From assembly GCF_000953015.1 (NCBI RefSeq), contig NZ_LN794158.1, positions 186,001-250,000 on the forward strand: DNA of 64,000 bases, read 5' to 3'. This stretch comes from Candidatus Methylopumilus turicensis. Its GTDB lineage: Bacteria; Pseudomonadota; Gammaproteobacteria; Burkholderiales; Methylophilaceae. Below, one piece after another: positions 28,959-40,557 of the stretch. The notes below the pieces were generated by a model that saw only the letters and a list, made by a program, of their open reading frames with translations, did not search any database and was not told the DNA's origin. Position 1 is the first letter of the stretch. Each line of letters begins with the position of its first letter. The position numbers and the translations under genes are program-made.

Positions 28959-31070
28959 GTGGCTCGTAAAACCCCTATTGAACGCTACCGTAACATTGGT
29001 ATTAGTGCGCACATTGACGCTGGTAAAACAACGACAACTGAACGTATTCTTTTTTACACTGGTGTTAACCACAAAATCGGTGAAGTGCATGATGGCGCTG
29101 CTACGATGGACTGGATGGAGCAAGAGCAAGAACGTGGTATTACTATTACGTCTGCAGCGACTACCTGCTTCTGGTCTGGCATGGCTAAGCAGTTTGACCA
29201 GCACCGTATCAACATTATTGATACCCCAGGTCACGTTGACTTCACAATTGAGGTTGAACGTTCAATGCGTGTGCTTGACGGCGCATGTATGGTTTACTGT
29301 GCGGTAGGTGGTGTACAGCCACAATCTGAAACGGTTTGGCGTCAAGCTAACAAATACAAAGTGCCACGTTTGGCATTCGTAAATAAGATGGACCGCGCTG
29401 GTGCGGATTTCTTCAAAGTTTACGATCAAATGCGTCTTCGTCTAAAAGCAAATCCAGTCCCATTGCAAGTGCCAATCGGCGCTTCAGAAACCTTTGAGGG
29501 TGTGGTTGACTTAATCAAGATGAAAGCAATCTTCTGGGACGAAGCTTCGCAAGGTATGAAGTTTGATTACCGTGATATTCCTGACAATCTAAAGGCTGAT
29601 TGCGCTAAATGGCGTGAGAACATGGTGGAAGCTGCTGCTGAAGCTAATGAACAGCTAATGAACAAGTACCTAGAAAATGGTGATTTGTCAGAAGAAGATA
29701 TCTTGGCAGGCTTGCGTCTTCGTACGATTGCATTTGAAATTGTTCCAATGATGTGTGGTTCAGCATTTAAGAACAAGGGTGTTCAGGCAATGTTGGACAA
29801 GGTAATTGAACTTATGCCAGCACCAACTGACATTCCTCCAGTTAAAGCTGAAGATGAAAAAGGCAATGAAGTTCGCTTGCGTGCTGCTGATGATGAAAAA
29901 TTCGCTGCTGATGATGAAAAATTCTCAGCGTTAGCGTTTAAGATTATGACTGACCCATTTGTTGGTCAATTGATTTTCTTCCGCGTTTACTCTGGTGTTG
30001 TTAATGCTGGTGATACAGTTTACAACCCAATCAAGGGAAAAAAAGAACGTATCGGACGTATCGTGCAAATGCATGCGAATACTCGCGAGCCGCTTGATGA
30101 AGTTCGTGCGGGCGATATTGCAGCAGCTGTTGGTCTTAAAGAAGCCACAACAGGTGATACATTGTGTAGCTTGAACCACGAAGTGATTCTTGAGCGTATG
30201 ATTTTCCCTGAGCCAGTAATTCACGTTGCTGTAGAGCCAAAAACAAAGGCCGACCAAGAAAAAATGGGTGTTGCGCTTAACCGTTTGGCACAAGAAGATC
30301 CTTCGTTCCGTGTTAAAACAGATGAAGAAACTAACCAAACGATTATTTCTGGTATGGGTGAGTTGCACTTAGAAATTCTAGTTGATCGTATGAAACGTGA
30401 GTTTGGCGTTGAAGCTAACGTTGGCGCACCACAAGTTGCGTATCGTGAAGCGATCAAGAAGAAAGTTGAAGTTGAAGGTAAGTTCGTTAAGCAATCTGGT
30501 GGTAAGGGTCAATACGGTCACGTTTGGCTTATCATGGAGCCTAACGAGCAAGGTAAGGGCTTTGAATTCATTGATCAAATTAAGGGTGGTACAGTGCCAC
30601 GTGAATTTATCCCTGCTGTTGAAAAAGGCTTGAGAGAAACTATCCCTAGCGGTATTTTGGCTGGTTTCCCTGTCGTTGACGTAAAAGTAACGTTGTTTGA
30701 TGGTTCGTACCATGATGTTGACTCGAACGAAAACGCATTTAAGATGGCAGCATCAATCGGTTTCAAAGATGGTATGCGTAAAGCAGATCCTATCTTGCTT
30801 GAGCCTATGATGGCTGTTGAAGTGGAGACACCAGAAGACTACATGGGTGATGTGATGGGTGACTTGTCATCACGCCGGGGTATGATTCAAGGTATGGATG
30901 ATAGCCCGACAGGTAAAATCATTCGTGCAGAAGTTCCGCTAGCTGAGATGTTCGGTTACTCAACGGTTGTACGTTCATTGTCTCAAGGTCGTGCAAGTTA
31001 CAGCATGGAATTTAAGCATTACACTGAAGCACCAAGAAACGTTGCTGAAGCAATTATCAACAAAAAATAA
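28959..31070 (+). CDS. fusA: Elongation factor G
   Basis: EF-G drives translocation. 703 residues, start GTG at 28959. G-motifs: AHIDAGKT (P-loop), [12 protein letters not shown]. The linker between the G-domain and domain II contains a seven-residue tandem duplication, AADDEKF at 309-315 and 316-322, encoded by a 21-base direct repeat. Otherwise domain order is normal to the C-terminal [19 protein letters not shown]. Last part of the str operon before tuf. Confidence 0.97.
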   Translation: MARKTPIERYRNIGISAHIDAGKTTTTERILFYTGVNHKIGEVHDGAATMDWMEQEQERGITITSAATTCFWSGMAKQFDQHRINIIDTPGHVDFTIEVERSMRVLDGACMVYCAVGGVQPQSETVWRQANKYKVPRLAFVNKMDRAGADFFKVYDQMRLRLKANPVPLQVPIGASETFEGVVDLIKMKAIFWDEASQGMKFDYRDIPDNLKADCAKWRENMVEAAAEANEQLMNKYLENGDLSEEDILAGLRLRTIAFEIVPMMCGSAFKNKGVQAMLDKVIELMPAPTDIPPVKAEDEKGNEVRLRAADDEKFAADDEKFSALAFKIMTDPFVGQLIFFRVYSGVVNAGDTVYNPIKGKKERIGRIVQMHANTREPLDEVRAGDIAAAVGLKEATTGDTLCSLNHEVILERMIFPEPVIHVAVEPKTKADQEKMGVALNRLAQEDPSFRVKTDEETNQTIISGMGELHLEILVDRMKREFGVEANVGAPQVAYREAIKKKVEVEGKFVKQSGGKGQYGHVWLIMEPNEQGKGFEFIDQIKGGTVPREFIPAVEKGLRETIPSGILAGFPVVDVKVTLFDGSYHDVDSNENAFKMAASIGFKDGMRKADPILLEPMMAVEVETPEDYMGDVMGDLSSRRGMIQGMDDSPTGKIIRAEVPLAEMFGYSTVVRSLSQGRASYSMEFKHYTEAPRNVAEAIINKK
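29883..29924 (+). repeat. 21-bp in-frame tandem duplication in fusA
   Basis: Unit at 29883-29903 repeated exactly at 29904-29924, beginning GCTGCTGATGATG and ending AAAAATTC. It adds seven residues (AADDEKF) to the EF-G linker. The second copy aligns with E. coli ASDDEPFSALAFK; the first is extra. Confidence 0.9.
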
Positions 31071-31107
31071 GTATTAATTTAATTAAGATAGATTAAGGAA
31101 GAAAAAA

Positions 31108-32298
<1,191 letters not shown>

Positions 32299-32328
32299 TC
32301 AATAAGTAATTTTGTAGTTAAATCAGAT

Positions 32329-32346
32329 GGCGGGACTTGTCCCGCC
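32329..32346 (+). terminator. Hairpin between tuf and rpsJ
   Basis: GGCGGGA at 32329-32335 pairs with TCCCGCC at 32340-32346 around CTTG; GTTTCGCTCTTT follows. GC-rich but with a poor U-run, so termination would be partial. It lies 28 bases before rpsJ; no clear promoter was found between. Confidence 0.55.
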
Positions 32347-32374
32347 GTTTCGCTCTTTAGAAAGGCAGTAAAAA

Positions 32375-32683
32375 ATGCAAAGTCAAAAAATCCGAATTCG
32401 TTTAAAAGCTTTTGATTATCGTTTGATTGATCAATCTGCTCAAGAAATCGTAGAAACAGCAAAACGTACTGGTGCTGTTGTTAAAGGCCCAGTTCCATTG
32501 CCAACGCGTATTGAGCGTTTCGATATTTTACGTTCACCACACGTGAATAAAACATCACGCGATCAATTTGAAATCCGTACACACCAACGTTTAATGGATA
32601 TTGTTGACCCAACTGATAAAACAGTTGATGCATTGATGAAGTTAGATTTGCCGGCTGGTGTTGATGTAGAGATTAAGCTTTAA
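32375..32683 (+). CDS. rpsJ: 30S ribosomal protein S10
   Basis: S10 (NusE) is a head protein and a transcription antitermination partner of NusB and NusG. 102 residues with the typical [42 protein letters not shown] and [47 protein letters not shown] upstream. First gene of the S10 operon. Confidence 0.98.
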   Translation: MQSQKIRIRLKAFDYRLIDQSAQEIVETAKRTGAVVKGPVPLPTRIERFDILRSPHVNKTSRDQFEIRTHQRLMDIVDPTDKTVDALMKLDLPAGVDVEIKL

Positions 32684-32705
32684 TAAGCTGGTTTTAGATT
32701 TAAAG

Positions 32706-32734
32706 TTGTAATGTAAACGAGAGTTCGGTATAAT
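32706..32734 (+). promoter_or_regulatory. Probable internal promoter before rplC
   Basis: TTGTAA at 32706-32711 and a perfect TATAAT at 32729-32734, 17 bases apart, in the rpsJ-rplC gap (116 bases, unusually wide within S10 operons). Expected start near 32741. Confidence 0.65.
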
Positions 32735-32750
32735 CCGCGCTCTTTCAGAG

Positions 32751-32777
32751 AAGTCGGTCAATTGTAATCGGCTTTTT
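32751..32777 (+). promoter_or_regulatory. 5' hairpin upstream of rplC
   Basis: AAGTCGGT at 32751-32758 pairs with ATCGGCTT at 32767-32774 (two G-U pairs), loop CAATTGTA, then TTTAA. It would lie about 10 bases into the transcript from the TATAAT promoter. Weak terminator or attenuator form. Confidence 0.4.
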
Positions 32778-32799
32778 AACTAAATATAAGGAATCGATC

Positions 32800-33462
32800 A
32801 TGAGCTTAGGGCTTATTGGTCGCAAGGTAGGCATGACCCGCCTGTTTACTGAGGATGGCGCAAGCGTCCCAGTTACAGTATTGGAAGTTGTACCTAACCG
32901 TGTGACACAGATTAAGACGATTGCTACTGATGGCTACACAGGCCTTCAAGTTGCATTCGGCGAACGTCGCGCTAGCCGTATCAACAAAGCTTTGACTGGG
33001 CACTATGCTAAGTCAGGCTCTGCTGCAGGTGCTGGTATCCAAGAATTTTCAGTTTCTGATGATGTGTTGGCAAACTACACTGCTGGCGCAACAATCTCAG
33101 TTGATATTTTCCAAGAAGGTCAAATGGTCGATGTGACTGGCACTTCTCTTGGTAAAGGTTTTGCTGGCGCGATTAAGCGTCACCACTTCTCATCAAACCG
33201 TGCATCTCACGGTAACTCAAGATCACACAATGTTCCAGGCTCAATCGGTATGGCGCAAGATCCAGGTCGAGTATTCCCTGGTAAGCGCATGCCTGGTCAT
33301 TTAGGTGCTGTTCAAGTAACGACACAAAACCTTCAAGTGGTTCGTGTTGATGTTGAACGTAATCTATTGTTGATTAAAGGTGCTATTCCAGGCTCTAAGG
33401 GTGGCGATGTAGTTGTACGTCCTGCTGTTAAAGCCAAGTCTTCTAATAAGGCGGCCAAATAA
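32800..33462 (+). CDS. rplC: 50S ribosomal protein L3
   Basis: L3 initiates 50S assembly and reaches the peptidyl-transferase centre. 220 residues, [20 protein letters not shown] start and the [33 protein letters not shown] extension with the Gln normally methylated by PrmB. TAATG overlap with rplD. Confidence 0.98.
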   Translation: MSLGLIGRKVGMTRLFTEDGASVPVTVLEVVPNRVTQIKTIATDGYTGLQVAFGERRASRINKALTGHYAKSGSAAGAGIQEFSVSDDVLANYTAGATISVDIFQEGQMVDVTGTSLGKGFAGAIKRHHFSSNRASHGNSRSHNVPGSIGMAQDPGRVFPGKRMPGHLGAVQVTTQNLQVVRVDVERNLLLIKGAIPGSKGGDVVVRPAVKAKSSNKAAK

Positions 33463-34088
33463 TGGAAATCAAATTAATCGACAAAAGCGGTAAGGTTACA
33501 AAGTCAGCTGTTGAGCTTTCAGATGTAACGTTTGCTCGTGAATTTAATGAGGCTTTGGTGCATCAAGTTGTTGTTGCATACCAAGCTAATGCCCGTACTG
33601 CGACTCGTGCTCAATTGGGTCGTGGTAACGTAAGTCACACTACACACAAACCATGGAACCAAAAAGGTACTGGTCGTGCACGTTCAGGTATGAGCTCAAG
33701 CCCTATCTGGCGTGGAGGTGGTCGTGCATTCCCTAATAGTCCTGATGAAAACTTCAGCCATAAAGTAAACCGTAAGGCTTACCGTGCTGGTATGTGTGCA
33801 ATTCTTTCAGAACTTGTACGTCAAACACGTTTGTCAGTGATTGAAGAGTTTACTGTTGACACTCCAAAAACTAAAAACCTTGTTGAGAAAATCAAGGGTT
33901 TGGGTTTTGCTGAAGGTGTTTTGTTGTTGGTGGATGGTTTTGATGAAAACTTATATCTGTCAGCACGTAACATTCCTAACGTGTTAGTTGTTGAAGCTCA
34001 ATACGTTGATCCTGTCAGCTTGGTTCGCTTCCCAAATGTGGTTGCTACTAAAGCTGCAGTGAAGAAGCTTGAGGAGATGCTAGCATGA
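33462..34088 (+). CDS. rplD: 50S ribosomal protein L4
   Basis: L4 lines the exit tunnel and autoregulates the S10 operon by attenuation and translational control in E. coli. 208 residues with the tunnel loop around [29 protein letters not shown]. The Lys/Gly positions linked to macrolide resistance look wild-type. Overlaps rplW by four bases. Confidence 0.97.
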   Translation: MEIKLIDKSGKVTKSAVELSDVTFAREFNEALVHQVVVAYQANARTATRAQLGRGNVSHTTHKPWNQKGTGRARSGMSSSPIWRGGGRAFPNSPDENFSHKVNRKAYRAGMCAILSELVRQTRLSVIEEFTVDTPKTKNLVEKIKGLGFAEGVLLLVDGFDENLYLSARNIPNVLVVEAQYVDPVSLVRFPNVVATKAAVKKLEEMLA

Positions 34089-34405
34089 GTGCGAATCTAA
34101 ACTTAGTAAAAATCCAAGATCGTTTACTGCAAGTTATTTTGGCTCCGCAAATTACTGAAAAGGCAACTCGTATTGCTGATCAAAATCAGCAAATTGCTTT
34201 CAAAGTGCGTACAGATGCAACTAAACCAGAAATTATGGCTGCGGTTGAGCTTGTATTCAAAGTTGAAGTGCAATCCGTAACGGTAGTTAACGTTAAGGGT
34301 AAAGAGAAACGTGCTGGCCGCATTATGGGTCGCCGTAAAGACTGGAAGAAAGCTTATGTAAGCTTGAAACCAGGCCAAGAAATTAATTTTGCAGCGGGCG
34401 AATAG
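34085..34405 (+). CDS. rplW: 50S ribosomal protein L23
   Basis: L23 is the docking site for trigger factor and SRP at the tunnel exit. 106 residues with [29 protein letters not shown] and [28 protein letters not shown]. Start ATG overlaps the L4 stop. Some N-terminal residues before QDRLL exceed other L23s and may be real. Confidence 0.96.
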   Translation: MSANLNLVKIQDRLLQVILAPQITEKATRIADQNQQIAFKVRTDATKPEIMAAVELVFKVEVQSVTVVNVKGKEKRAGRIMGRRKDWKKAYVSLKPGQEINFAAGE

Positions 34406-34413
34406 GAGAAATC

Positions 34414-35247
34414 ATGGCACTGATTAAAGTCAAGCCAACTTCACCAGGTCGGCGCGCCGTAGTAAAGGTGGTAACACCTGATCTATATAAGGGCAAGCCT
34501 TATGCGCCGCTGCTGGAGAAGCAAAGCAAAAATGCGGGTCGTAATAATAACGGCCACATTACAATCCGTCACCAAGGTGGCGGTCATAAGCAACATTACC
34601 GTTTGGTAGATTTCCGTCGCAATAAAGACGGCATTCCAGCAAAGGTTGAGCATATTGAATACGATCCAAATCGTAGCGCACACATTGCGTTGTTATGTTA
34701 TGCCGACGGGGAGCGTCGTTATATCATCGCTCCGCGCGGTGTAGCTGCTGGCGCACAGTTGATTAGTGGTTCAGATGCACCTATTAAAGTAGGTAACGCA
34801 TTGCCATTACGCAATATCCCAGTAGGTAGCACGATTCATTGTATTGAATTGCAACCTGGTAAAGGTGCGCAGTTGGCTCGTTCAGCAGGTACTTCAGTGC
34901 AGCTTTTAGCTCGTGAAGGCAGCTACGCTCAATTGCGTTTACGTTCAGGTGAAGTTCGTCGTGTACACGTTGATTGCAAAGCAACGCTTGGTGAAGTGGG
35001 TAATGAAGAACATTCATTGCGCTCTATCGGTAAAGCTGGTGCGATGCGCTGGCGCGGTGTGCGTCCTACAGTCCGCGGTGTTGTAATGAACCCAGTTGAT
35101 CACCCGCACGGTGGTGGTGAGGGTAAAACAGCTGCTGGTATGAATCCAGTGAGCCCATGGGGTACTCCAACCAAGGGTTATCGTACTCGTAGCAACAAGC
35201 GCACTGACAATATGCGTGTTTCACGCCGTCCTGCGAATAAGAGGTAA
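34414..35247 (+). CDS. rplB: 50S ribosomal protein L2
   Basis: L2 bridges subunits near the peptidyl-transferase centre. 277 residues. The conserved catalytic-region loop [14 protein letters not shown], with the near-universal His, is present, as is the C-terminal [28 protein letters not shown] precedes the ATG. Confidence 0.98.
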   Translation: MALIKVKPTSPGRRAVVKVVTPDLYKGKPYAPLLEKQSKNAGRNNNGHITIRHQGGGHKQHYRLVDFRRNKDGIPAKVEHIEYDPNRSAHIALLCYADGERRYIIAPRGVAAGAQLISGSDAPIKVGNALPLRNIPVGSTIHCIELQPGKGAQLARSAGTSVQLLAREGSYAQLRLRSGEVRRVHVDCKATLGEVGNEEHSLRSIGKAGAMRWRGVRPTVRGVVMNPVDHPHGGGEGKTAAGMNPVSPWGTPTKGYRTRSNKRTDNMRVSRRPANKR

Positions 35248-35252
35248 TCAAT

Positions 35253-35528
35253 ATGGCACGTTCAATTAAAAAAGGTCCATTTATCGATGGTCACTTGGCT
35301 AAAAAAGTAGAAAAAGCTGCTGAAACGCGCGATCGTAAACCAATTAAAACTTGGTCACGTCGTTCTACAATTTTGCCTGACTTCATTGGTTTAACTATTG
35401 CGGTTCATAATGGCAAGCAACACGTACCTGTGTTGATTTCTGAAAACATGGTTGGCCACAAGCTCGGCGAATTTGCGTTAACACGCACTTTCAAAGGTCA
35501 TGCAGCCGATAAGAAAGCTAAGAAGTAG
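35253..35528 (+). CDS. rpsS: 30S ribosomal protein S19
   Basis: S19 contacts the intersubunit bridge in the head. 91 residues with [49 protein letters not shown] and [16 protein letters not shown]. Five bases after rplB. Confidence 0.98.
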   Translation: MARSIKKGPFIDGHLAKKVEKAAETRDRKPIKTWSRRSTILPDFIGLTIAVHNGKQHVPVLISENMVGHKLGEFALTRTFKGHAADKKAKK

Positions 35529-35537
35529 GAGATGATG

Positions 35538-35867
35538 ATGCAAGTATCTGCAGTATTAAAAGGTGTACATCTTTCTCCACAGAAAGCTCGCTTAGTAGCG
35601 GATTTGGTACGCGGTAAGAAAGTTGACCATGCACTTAACATTTTGCAATTCTCACCTAAAAAAGGTGCTGAAATTATCAAGAAAGTGCTTGAGTCAGCAA
35701 TTGCTAATGCCGAACACAACAATGGTGCTGATATCGATGAGTTGAAGGTAACTTCAATCTACGTTGATAAAGGTATTGTGCTTAAGCGTATTCGTGCTCG
35801 TGCTAAAGGTCGCGCTGGTCGCATTACCAAACCAACTTGTCACATTAACGTGACAGTGGGTAACTAA
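35538..35867 (+). CDS. rplV: 50S ribosomal protein L22
   Basis: L22 forms the tunnel constriction with L4. Three ATGs in a row occur; the third at 35538 is chosen because AGGAG (35527-35531) is six bases upstream and other L22s start MQVSAVLKG. The signature [26 protein letters not shown] and the beta-hairpin [23 protein letters not shown] are intact. About 109 residues. Confidence 0.96.
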   Translation: MQVSAVLKGVHLSPQKARLVADLVRGKKVDHALNILQFSPKKGAEIIKKVLESAIANAEHNNGADIDELKVTSIYVDKGIVLKRIRARAKGRAGRITKPTCHINVTVGN

Positions 35868-35877
35868 AGGAATCGTT

Positions 35878-36594
35878 ATGGGTCAGAAAATTCATCCAAT
35901 TGGTTTCCGTCTGAGCGTCCAAAAGAACTGGACATCACGTTGGTATGCCAACAGCAAAAATTTCCCAGCAATGTTGAATAGCGACATTAAGGTACGCGAG
36001 TTCCTTAACAAAAAGCTAGCACACGCTGCTGTAAGCAAGATCGTGATTGAGCGTCCTGCAAAGAACGCAAAAATAACTATCTACAGTGCACGTCCAGGTA
36101 TCGTGATTGGTAAGAAGGGTGAAGATATTGAAACTTTACGCTCTAGCATTCAGGGTTTGATGGGTGTACCTGTTCATTTGAATATTGAAGAAGTGCGTAA
36201 GCCAGAGATTGACGCTACTTTGATTGCACAGAGCATCGCTCAGCAATTAGAGAAACGTGTAATGTTCCGTCGTGCGATGAAGCGTGCGATGCAAAACGCG
36301 ATGCGTTTAGGTGCTCAAGGTATCAAGATTATGAGTTCAGGCCGTTTGAACGGTATTGAAATTGCTCGTACTGAATGGTATCGCGAAGGCCGTGTGCCAC
36401 TTCATACTTTACGTGCTGATATTGATTACGGTGTTGCAGAAGCATTAACAACATACGGAATCATCGGCATCAAAGTTTGGGTATTCAAAGGCGAAGTGTT
36501 TGACAACAAAGGTGAACAACCAGTTGTTGCGCCAGTCGCAGAACCAGAAAAGAAAGTAAGAAAGTCGGGGGCAAAAAATGCTACAGCCAGCTAG
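35878..36594 (+). CDS. rpsC: 30S ribosomal protein S3
   Basis: S3 is part of the mRNA-entry helicase. 238 residues with the KH domain [21 protein letters not shown] region. Its 3' end extends 17 bases into rplP, so the last six residues are encoded in both frames. Tail [14 protein letters not shown] is variable and basic. Confidence 0.97.
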   Translation: MGQKIHPIGFRLSVQKNWTSRWYANSKNFPAMLNSDIKVREFLNKKLAHAAVSKIVIERPAKNAKITIYSARPGIVIGKKGEDIETLRSSIQGLMGVPVHLNIEEVRKPEIDATLIAQSIAQQLEKRVMFRRAMKRAMQNAMRLGAQGIKIMSSGRLNGIEIARTEWYREGRVPLHTLRADIDYGVAEALTTYGIIGIKVWVFKGEVFDNKGEQPVVAPVAEPEKKVRKSGAKNATAS

Positions 36595-36994
36595 ACAAAA
36601 ATTCCGTAAGATGCAAAAAGGCCGTAATAAAGGTATTGCAACTACGGGTAATAAAGTAAGTTTTGGCGAATTCGGTTTGAAAGCAGTTGGTCGTGGTCGT
36701 CTTACTGCACGTCAAATTGAAGCAGCTCGTCGCGTGATGACACGTCATATTAAACGTGGTGGTCGCGTTTGGATTCGTATTTTTCCTGATCAGCCAATTT
36801 CTAAGAAGCCAGCTGAAGTTCGTATGGGTAATGGTAAAGGTAGTACTGAGTACTACGTTGCACAGATTCAGCCTGGAAAAATGCTTTATGAAATGGACGG
36901 TGTGAGTGAAGAGTTGGCGCGTGAAGCGTTCAAATTGGCAGCTGCGAAATTGCCAATTGAAACAACATTTGCTACACGTCATCTCGGGAGTTAA
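36578..36994 (+). CDS. rplP: 50S ribosomal protein L16
   Basis: L16 sits by the A-site tRNA. 138 residues beginning [19 protein letters not shown] and including the [29 protein letters not shown] region with the conserved arginine loop. The start overlaps rpsC by 17 bases with an internal GGGGGCAAAAA ribosome site. Confidence 0.97.
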   Translation: MLQPARQKFRKMQKGRNKGIATTGNKVSFGEFGLKAVGRGRLTARQIEAARRVMTRHIKRGGRVWIRIFPDQPISKKPAEVRMGNGKGSTEYYVAQIQPGKMLYEMDGVSEELAREAFKLAAAKLPIETTFATRHLGS

Positions 36995-37203
36995 TGATGA
37001 AAGCAACTGAATTAAGAGCGAAGTCTGTTGACGAGTTGAATGCTGAGTTAATCGAATTGCGTCGCGCACAGTTTTCTATGCGTATGCAATTGGCAACTCA
37101 ACAACTCAACAAAGTTGATCAAATTCGTAAAGTTCGCAGAGATGTTGCACGTGTTCGCACAGTGCTTGCGGAAAAATCAAAGTCATCTGCTAAAGCAGCT
37201 TAA
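36994..37203 (+). CDS. rpmC: 50S ribosomal protein L29
   Basis: L29 is a small helical protein at the tunnel exit. 69 residues, [38 protein letters not shown]. Adjacent ATGs at 36994 and 36997; TAATG overlap with rplP favours the first, RBS spacing the second. Confidence 0.96.
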   Translation: MMKATELRAKSVDELNAELIELRRAQFSMRMQLATQQLNKVDQIRKVRRDVARVRTVLAEKSKSSAKAA

Positions 37204-37214
37204 ACGGAGTCATT

Positions 37215-37490
37215 ATGAGTAACGATTTAGCAACAAATAAAGTCGTCCGTACATTAAGCGGTCGAGTAGTAAGTGACAAGATGGATAAAACAGTCACTGT
37301 TTTAGTTGAGCGTAAAGTGAAGCATCCATTGATCGGTAAAGTTATTCGCCGTTCAAATAAGTTTCACGCGCATGACGAAACAAATGAATGTAAAGAAGGT
37401 GATTTGGTTGTGATTGAAGAAACACGCCCACTTTCAAAAACAAAAACTTGGAAAGTTAGTAAAGTAGTTACTAAATCTACAGGTGTATAA
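37215..37490 (+). CDS. rpsQ: 30S ribosomal protein S17
   Basis: S17 is an early-binding OB-fold protein. 91 residues with [66 protein letters not shown], the family signature. Last gene of the S10 unit before the spc promoter region. Confidence 0.97.
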   Translation: MSNDLATNKVVRTLSGRVVSDKMDKTVTVLVERKVKHPLIGKVIRRSNKFHAHDETNECKEGDLVVIEETRPLSKTKTWKVSKVVTKSTGV

Positions 37491-37493
37491 ATA

Positions 37494-37520
37494 ATATTGC
37501 ATCCGTCACGGATGCAATAT
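37494..37520 (+). repeat. Perfect inverted repeat around the spc promoter spacer
   Basis: ATATTGCATCC at 37494-37504 and GGATGCAATAT at 37510-37520 are a perfect 11-bp repeat with a 5-base centre. It contains the -35 and reaches the first base of the -10. No U-tract follows, so it does not look like a terminator. Confidence 0.8.
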
Positions 37521-37525
37521 ATAAT
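37497..37525 (+). promoter_or_regulatory. Probable spc operon promoter
   Basis: TTGCAT at 37497-37502 and TATAAT at 37520-37525 with a 17-base spacer, between rpsQ and rplN, where E. coli also has Pspc. Expected start near 37531, giving a 120-base leader. Confidence 0.7.
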
Positions 37526-37537
37526 GTTGGACTTTTC

Positions 37538-37568
37538 GGCACTCATGGCTTCGGCCTAAGCTAGTGCC
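37538..37568 (+). promoter_or_regulatory. 5' leader hairpin of the spc transcript
   Basis: GGCACT at 37538-37543 pairs with AGTGCC at 37563-37568; inside it, GGC/GCC closes a TTCG tetraloop (37547-37556), the very stable C(UUCG)G type. It would begin about seven bases into the spc transcript. Confidence 0.6.
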
Positions 37569-37650
37569 CCAATACTGACCGTAGTGCTGTCGGCCGTGGA
37601 TGACAAGCGGCTGGTGTTGGTTTTAACGGATTAAGTTGGAGATTATTCTC

Positions 37651-38019
37651 ATGATTCAAATGCAATCTCGGCTAGATGTTGCCGACAATACTGGTGCACG
37701 TTCTGTAATGTGTATCAAAGTGTTGGGCGGATCAAAGCGTCGTTACGCAAGTATTGGCGATGTTATCAAGGTCAGCATTAAAGATGCTGCACCACGTGGT
37801 CGCGTCAAGAAAGGCGAAGTTTATAGTGCTGTTGTTGTTCGTACAGCTAAAGGTGTTCGTCGTGCAGATGGCTCTTTAGTTAAGTTCGATAGCAACGCTG
37901 CTGTTTTGCTAAATAACAAGCTAGAGCCAATTGGCACTCGTATCTTTGGACCGGTTACACGTGAGTTACGTGGTGAGCGTTTCATGAAGATCGTTTCTTT
38001 AGCACCAGAAGTTTTGTAA
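37651..38019 (+). CDS. rplN: 50S ribosomal protein L14
   Basis: L14 sits at the subunit interface. Start at 37651 gives [31 protein letters not shown], the conserved N-terminus, and 122 residues; a longer in-frame extension is not part of L14. First gene of the spc operon. Confidence 0.97.
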   Translation: MIQMQSRLDVADNTGARSVMCIKVLGGSKRRYASIGDVIKVSIKDAAPRGRVKKGEVYSAVVVRTAKGVRRADGSLVKFDSNAAVLLNNKLEPIGTRIFGPVTRELRGERFMKIVSLAPEVL

Positions 38020-38030
38020 GGATCTGCTAA

Positions 38031-38348
38031 ATGAATAAAATTCGTAAAGGTGACGAAGTTATCCTGAATACAGGTAAGGATAAAGGTAAACGTGGCACAG
38101 TATTGAGTATTCTTGATACTGGTCATGTTGTAGTTGAAGGCGCAAACATGGTGAAGAAACATGCTAAGCCAAACCCAATGAAGGGTGTGGCTGGCGGTAT
38201 CATCAATAAAGAGATGCCAATTGATATCTCTAATGTTGCTTTGTTTAATCCTGCCACCCAAAAGGGTGAACGTGTTGGCTTCAAAACGTTAGATGATGGA
38301 CGCAAAGTGCGTGTATTCAAATCTAGCGGTGAAGTTGTTGACGCGTAA
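38031..38348 (+). CDS. rplX: 50S ribosomal protein L24
   Basis: L24 is an assembly initiator near the tunnel exit. 105 residues with the KOW motif [26 protein letters not shown]. Follows rplN by 11 bases. Confidence 0.97.
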   Translation: MNKIRKGDEVILNTGKDKGKRGTVLSILDTGHVVVEGANMVKKHAKPNPMKGVAGGIINKEMPIDISNVALFNPATQKGERVGFKTLDDGRKVRVFKSSGEVVDA

Positions 38349-38371
38349 GCGCGAGAGGCATAAGAAAACAA

Positions 38372-38911
38372 ATGGCTCGTTTAAAAGATTTCTATAAAGA
38401 TACAGTGGTTAAGTCTTTGACCGAACAGTTCGGTTATAAGTCTCCAATGCAAGTGCCGCGAATCGAAAAAATCACACTCAATATGGGTGTTGGTGAAGCT
38501 GTTGCTGATAAAAAGGTAATGGAAAATGCGGTGGGTGATATGGAGAAAATCGCTGGTCAAAAACCAATTGTAACGAAAGCAAAGAAATCAGTTGCTGCGT
38601 TTAAAATTCGTGATGATTATCCTGTTGGTTGTAAGGTAACGTTGCGTCGTGAACGTATGTATGAGTTCTTGGATCGCTTAGTAACTGTTGCAATCCCTCG
38701 TATTCGTGACTTCCGTGGTATTTCTGCTAAATCATTTGATGGTCGTGGCAACTACAACATGGGCGTTAAAGAACAGATTATTTTCCCTGAAATTGAATAC
38801 GACAAAATTGATGCGTTGCGTGGTATGAACATCACCATTACAACGACAGCAAAAACAGATGAAGAAGCGCGTGCACTTTTAACTGCATTCAGCTTCCCGT
38901 TTAGAAACTGA
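38372..38911 (+). CDS. rplE: 50S ribosomal protein L5
   Basis: L5 is a 5S rRNA and P-site contact protein. 179 residues with [20 protein letters not shown] and [35 protein letters not shown]. In E. coli the S8 autoregulatory site lies at the rplE start; an equivalent was not checked. Confidence 0.98.
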   Translation: MARLKDFYKDTVVKSLTEQFGYKSPMQVPRIEKITLNMGVGEAVADKKVMENAVGDMEKIAGQKPIVTKAKKSVAAFKIRDDYPVGCKVTLRRERMYEFLDRLVTVAIPRIRDFRGISAKSFDGRGNYNMGVKEQIIFPEIEYDKIDALRGMNITITTTAKTDEEARALLTAFSFPFRN

Positions 38912-38918
38912 GGATCTC

Positions 38919-39224
38919 ATGGCTAAGACATGTATGATTGAGCGCGAACAAAAACGTCGCGAAACGGTTGAAAAATACGCTGCTAAGCGTACTGAAATTA
39001 TGGCGGTGCTTAACGACGTTAATGCAACTCCAGAAGATCGCCGTGCAGCACGTTTGAAGTTGCAAAGTTTGCCACGTAATGCAAGTCCAGTAAGACTGCG
39101 TAACCGCTGTGCTTTAACTGGTCGCCCACGTGGTGTGTTTAGTAAATTTGGCATTGCGCGTAGTAAATTGCGCGAGTTAATGATGCGTGGCGAAGTGCCA
39201 GGCGTCACTAAAGCTAGCTGGTAA
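38919..39224 (+). CDS. rpsN: 30S ribosomal protein S14 (zinc-independent long form)
   Basis: 101 residues, the long C-minus form: the short form's CxxC pairs are absent and the C-terminus reads [41 protein letters not shown]. Other zinc-binding ribosomal proteins in the window (S4, L36) keep their cysteines. Confidence 0.97.
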   Translation: MAKTCMIEREQKRRETVEKYAAKRTEIMAVLNDVNATPEDRRAARLKLQSLPRNASPVRLRNRCALTGRPRGVFSKFGIARSKLRELMMRGEVPGVTKASW

Positions 39225-39239
39225 CGGAGGAATTTAACG

Positions 39240-39635
39240 ATGAGTATGAGTGATCCGATTGCCGATATGCTAACCCGCATTCGTAATGCGCAAAGCACTA
39301 ACAAGCCAACAGTATCTATGCCTTCATCTAAACTGAAGTGCGCTATTGCTAGCGTATTAAAAGATGAAGGTTACATTGATGAGTTTGGTGTGCAAACAGT
39401 TGATGGCAAACCAACATTAAACATTGGCCTTAAGTATTATGCTGGTCAACCAGTTATCGAGAAGATTGACCGCGTAAGCCGTCCTGGTCTTCGTGTATAT
39501 CGTGGTAGTCAAGATATTCCTAAGGTAATGAACGGCCTAGGCGTGACCATCGTGTCTACGTCCAAGGGTGTAATGACTGATCGTAAAGCATCAGCTGCCG
39601 GTATCGGTGGTGAAGTGCTATGCGTAGTAGCTTAA
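39240..39635 (+). CDS. rpsH: 30S ribosomal protein S8
   Basis: S8 binds central 16S rRNA and represses the spc operon. 131 residues with [16 protein letters not shown] and the [27 protein letters not shown]-terminal signature. RBS GGAGG. Confidence 0.98.
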   Translation: MSMSDPIADMLTRIRNAQSTNKPTVSMPSSKLKCAIASVLKDEGYIDEFGVQTVDGKPTLNIGLKYYAGQPVIEKIDRVSRPGLRVYRGSQDIPKVMNGLGVTIVSTSKGVMTDRKASAAGIGGEVLCVVA

Positions 39636-39644
39636 GGAGCAAAA

Positions 39645-40178
39645 ATGTCTCGTGTAGCTAAAAACCCGGTCGCTATCCCAGCTAAAGTTGAGGTAGTTTT
39701 GAACCCAGATAGTATTAATGTGAGTGGTCCGTTAGGTAAACTAACTCACCCACTTACAGGTGCAGTAACGTTAACGCGTGAAGGTGAAACAATCACTTTT
39801 GCTGCTGCTAACGATAGTCAGCATTCTCGTGCAATGTCAGGTACATTGCGTGCGTTAGTTGCAAATATGGTGAAAGGTGTATCCGAAGGATTCACACGTA
39901 AGTTATCTTTAGTTGGCGTTGGTTATAAAGCGCAGGCTCAAGGTGCTATGTTGAATTTGGAACTAGGTTACTCACATCCTATCAATCACAAAATGCCAGC
40001 TGGTGTTACTGTTGAAACTCCAACCCTTACAGAAGTTATTCTTAAGGGTGTTGATAAACAAGTAGTTGGTCAGGTTGCTGCTCAGATTCGTGGTTACAGA
40101 GCGCCAGAGCCTTATAAAGGCAAAGGTGTTCGTTACTCTGATGAAGTAGTGATTATTAAAGAAACCAAGAAGAAGTAA
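39645..40178 (+). CDS. rplF: 50S ribosomal protein L6
   Basis: L6 lies near the factor-binding site. 177 residues, duplicated fold, with the C-terminal signature [39 protein letters not shown]. Confidence 0.98.
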   Translation: MSRVAKNPVAIPAKVEVVLNPDSINVSGPLGKLTHPLTGAVTLTREGETITFAAANDSQHSRAMSGTLRALVANMVKGVSEGFTRKLSLVGVGYKAQAQGAMLNLELGYSHPINHKMPAGVTVETPTLTEVILKGVDKQVVGQVAAQIRGYRAPEPYKGKGVRYSDEVVIIKETKKK

Positions 40179-40188
40179 GGTTTAAACC

Positions 40189-40542
40189 ATGAACAATGTA
40201 AATTCACGTTTGCGTCGCGCACGTAAAACCCGTGCCAAAATCGCCGAATTGAAAGTAACCCGTCTTTGTGTACACCGTAGTAACGGTCACATTTACGCTC
40301 AAATTATTGCTGAAACTGGCGATAAGGTATTAGCGAGTGCTTCTACGCTAGAAGCTGAGGTTCGCAAGAGTTTGGCAAATGGCGGCAATGTTGCTGCGGC
40401 AGCATTAATTGGTAAACGTATCGCTGAAAAGGCGAAAAAAGCTGGTGTTACTACAGTTGCGTTCGATCGTTCTGGTTATAAATACCATGGTCGTATTAAA
40501 GCGTTGGCAGAAGCTGCCCGCGAAAACGGCTTGTCCTTCTAA
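40189..40542 (+). CDS. rplR: 50S ribosomal protein L18
   Basis: L18 binds 5S rRNA. 117 residues with [36 protein letters not shown] and [27 protein letters not shown]. Confidence 0.98.
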   Translation: MNNVNSRLRRARKTRAKIAELKVTRLCVHRSNGHIYAQIIAETGDKVLASASTLEAEVRKSLANGGNVAAAALIGKRIAEKAKKAGVTTVAFDRSGYKYHGRIKALAEAARENGLSF

Positions 40543-40557
40543 TAGACGGGGTTGATG

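Noticed and set aside
36581-37069. 162-residue minus-strand frame opposite rplP
   Set aside because: Shadow frame; composition (Thr, Phe, Cys and Asn-rich) is an artefact of L16 and L29 codons.
38879-39304. 141-residue minus-strand frame opposite rpsN/rpsH
   Set aside because: Shadow of two clear ribosomal genes with RBS on the plus strand. No similarity to any protein seen.
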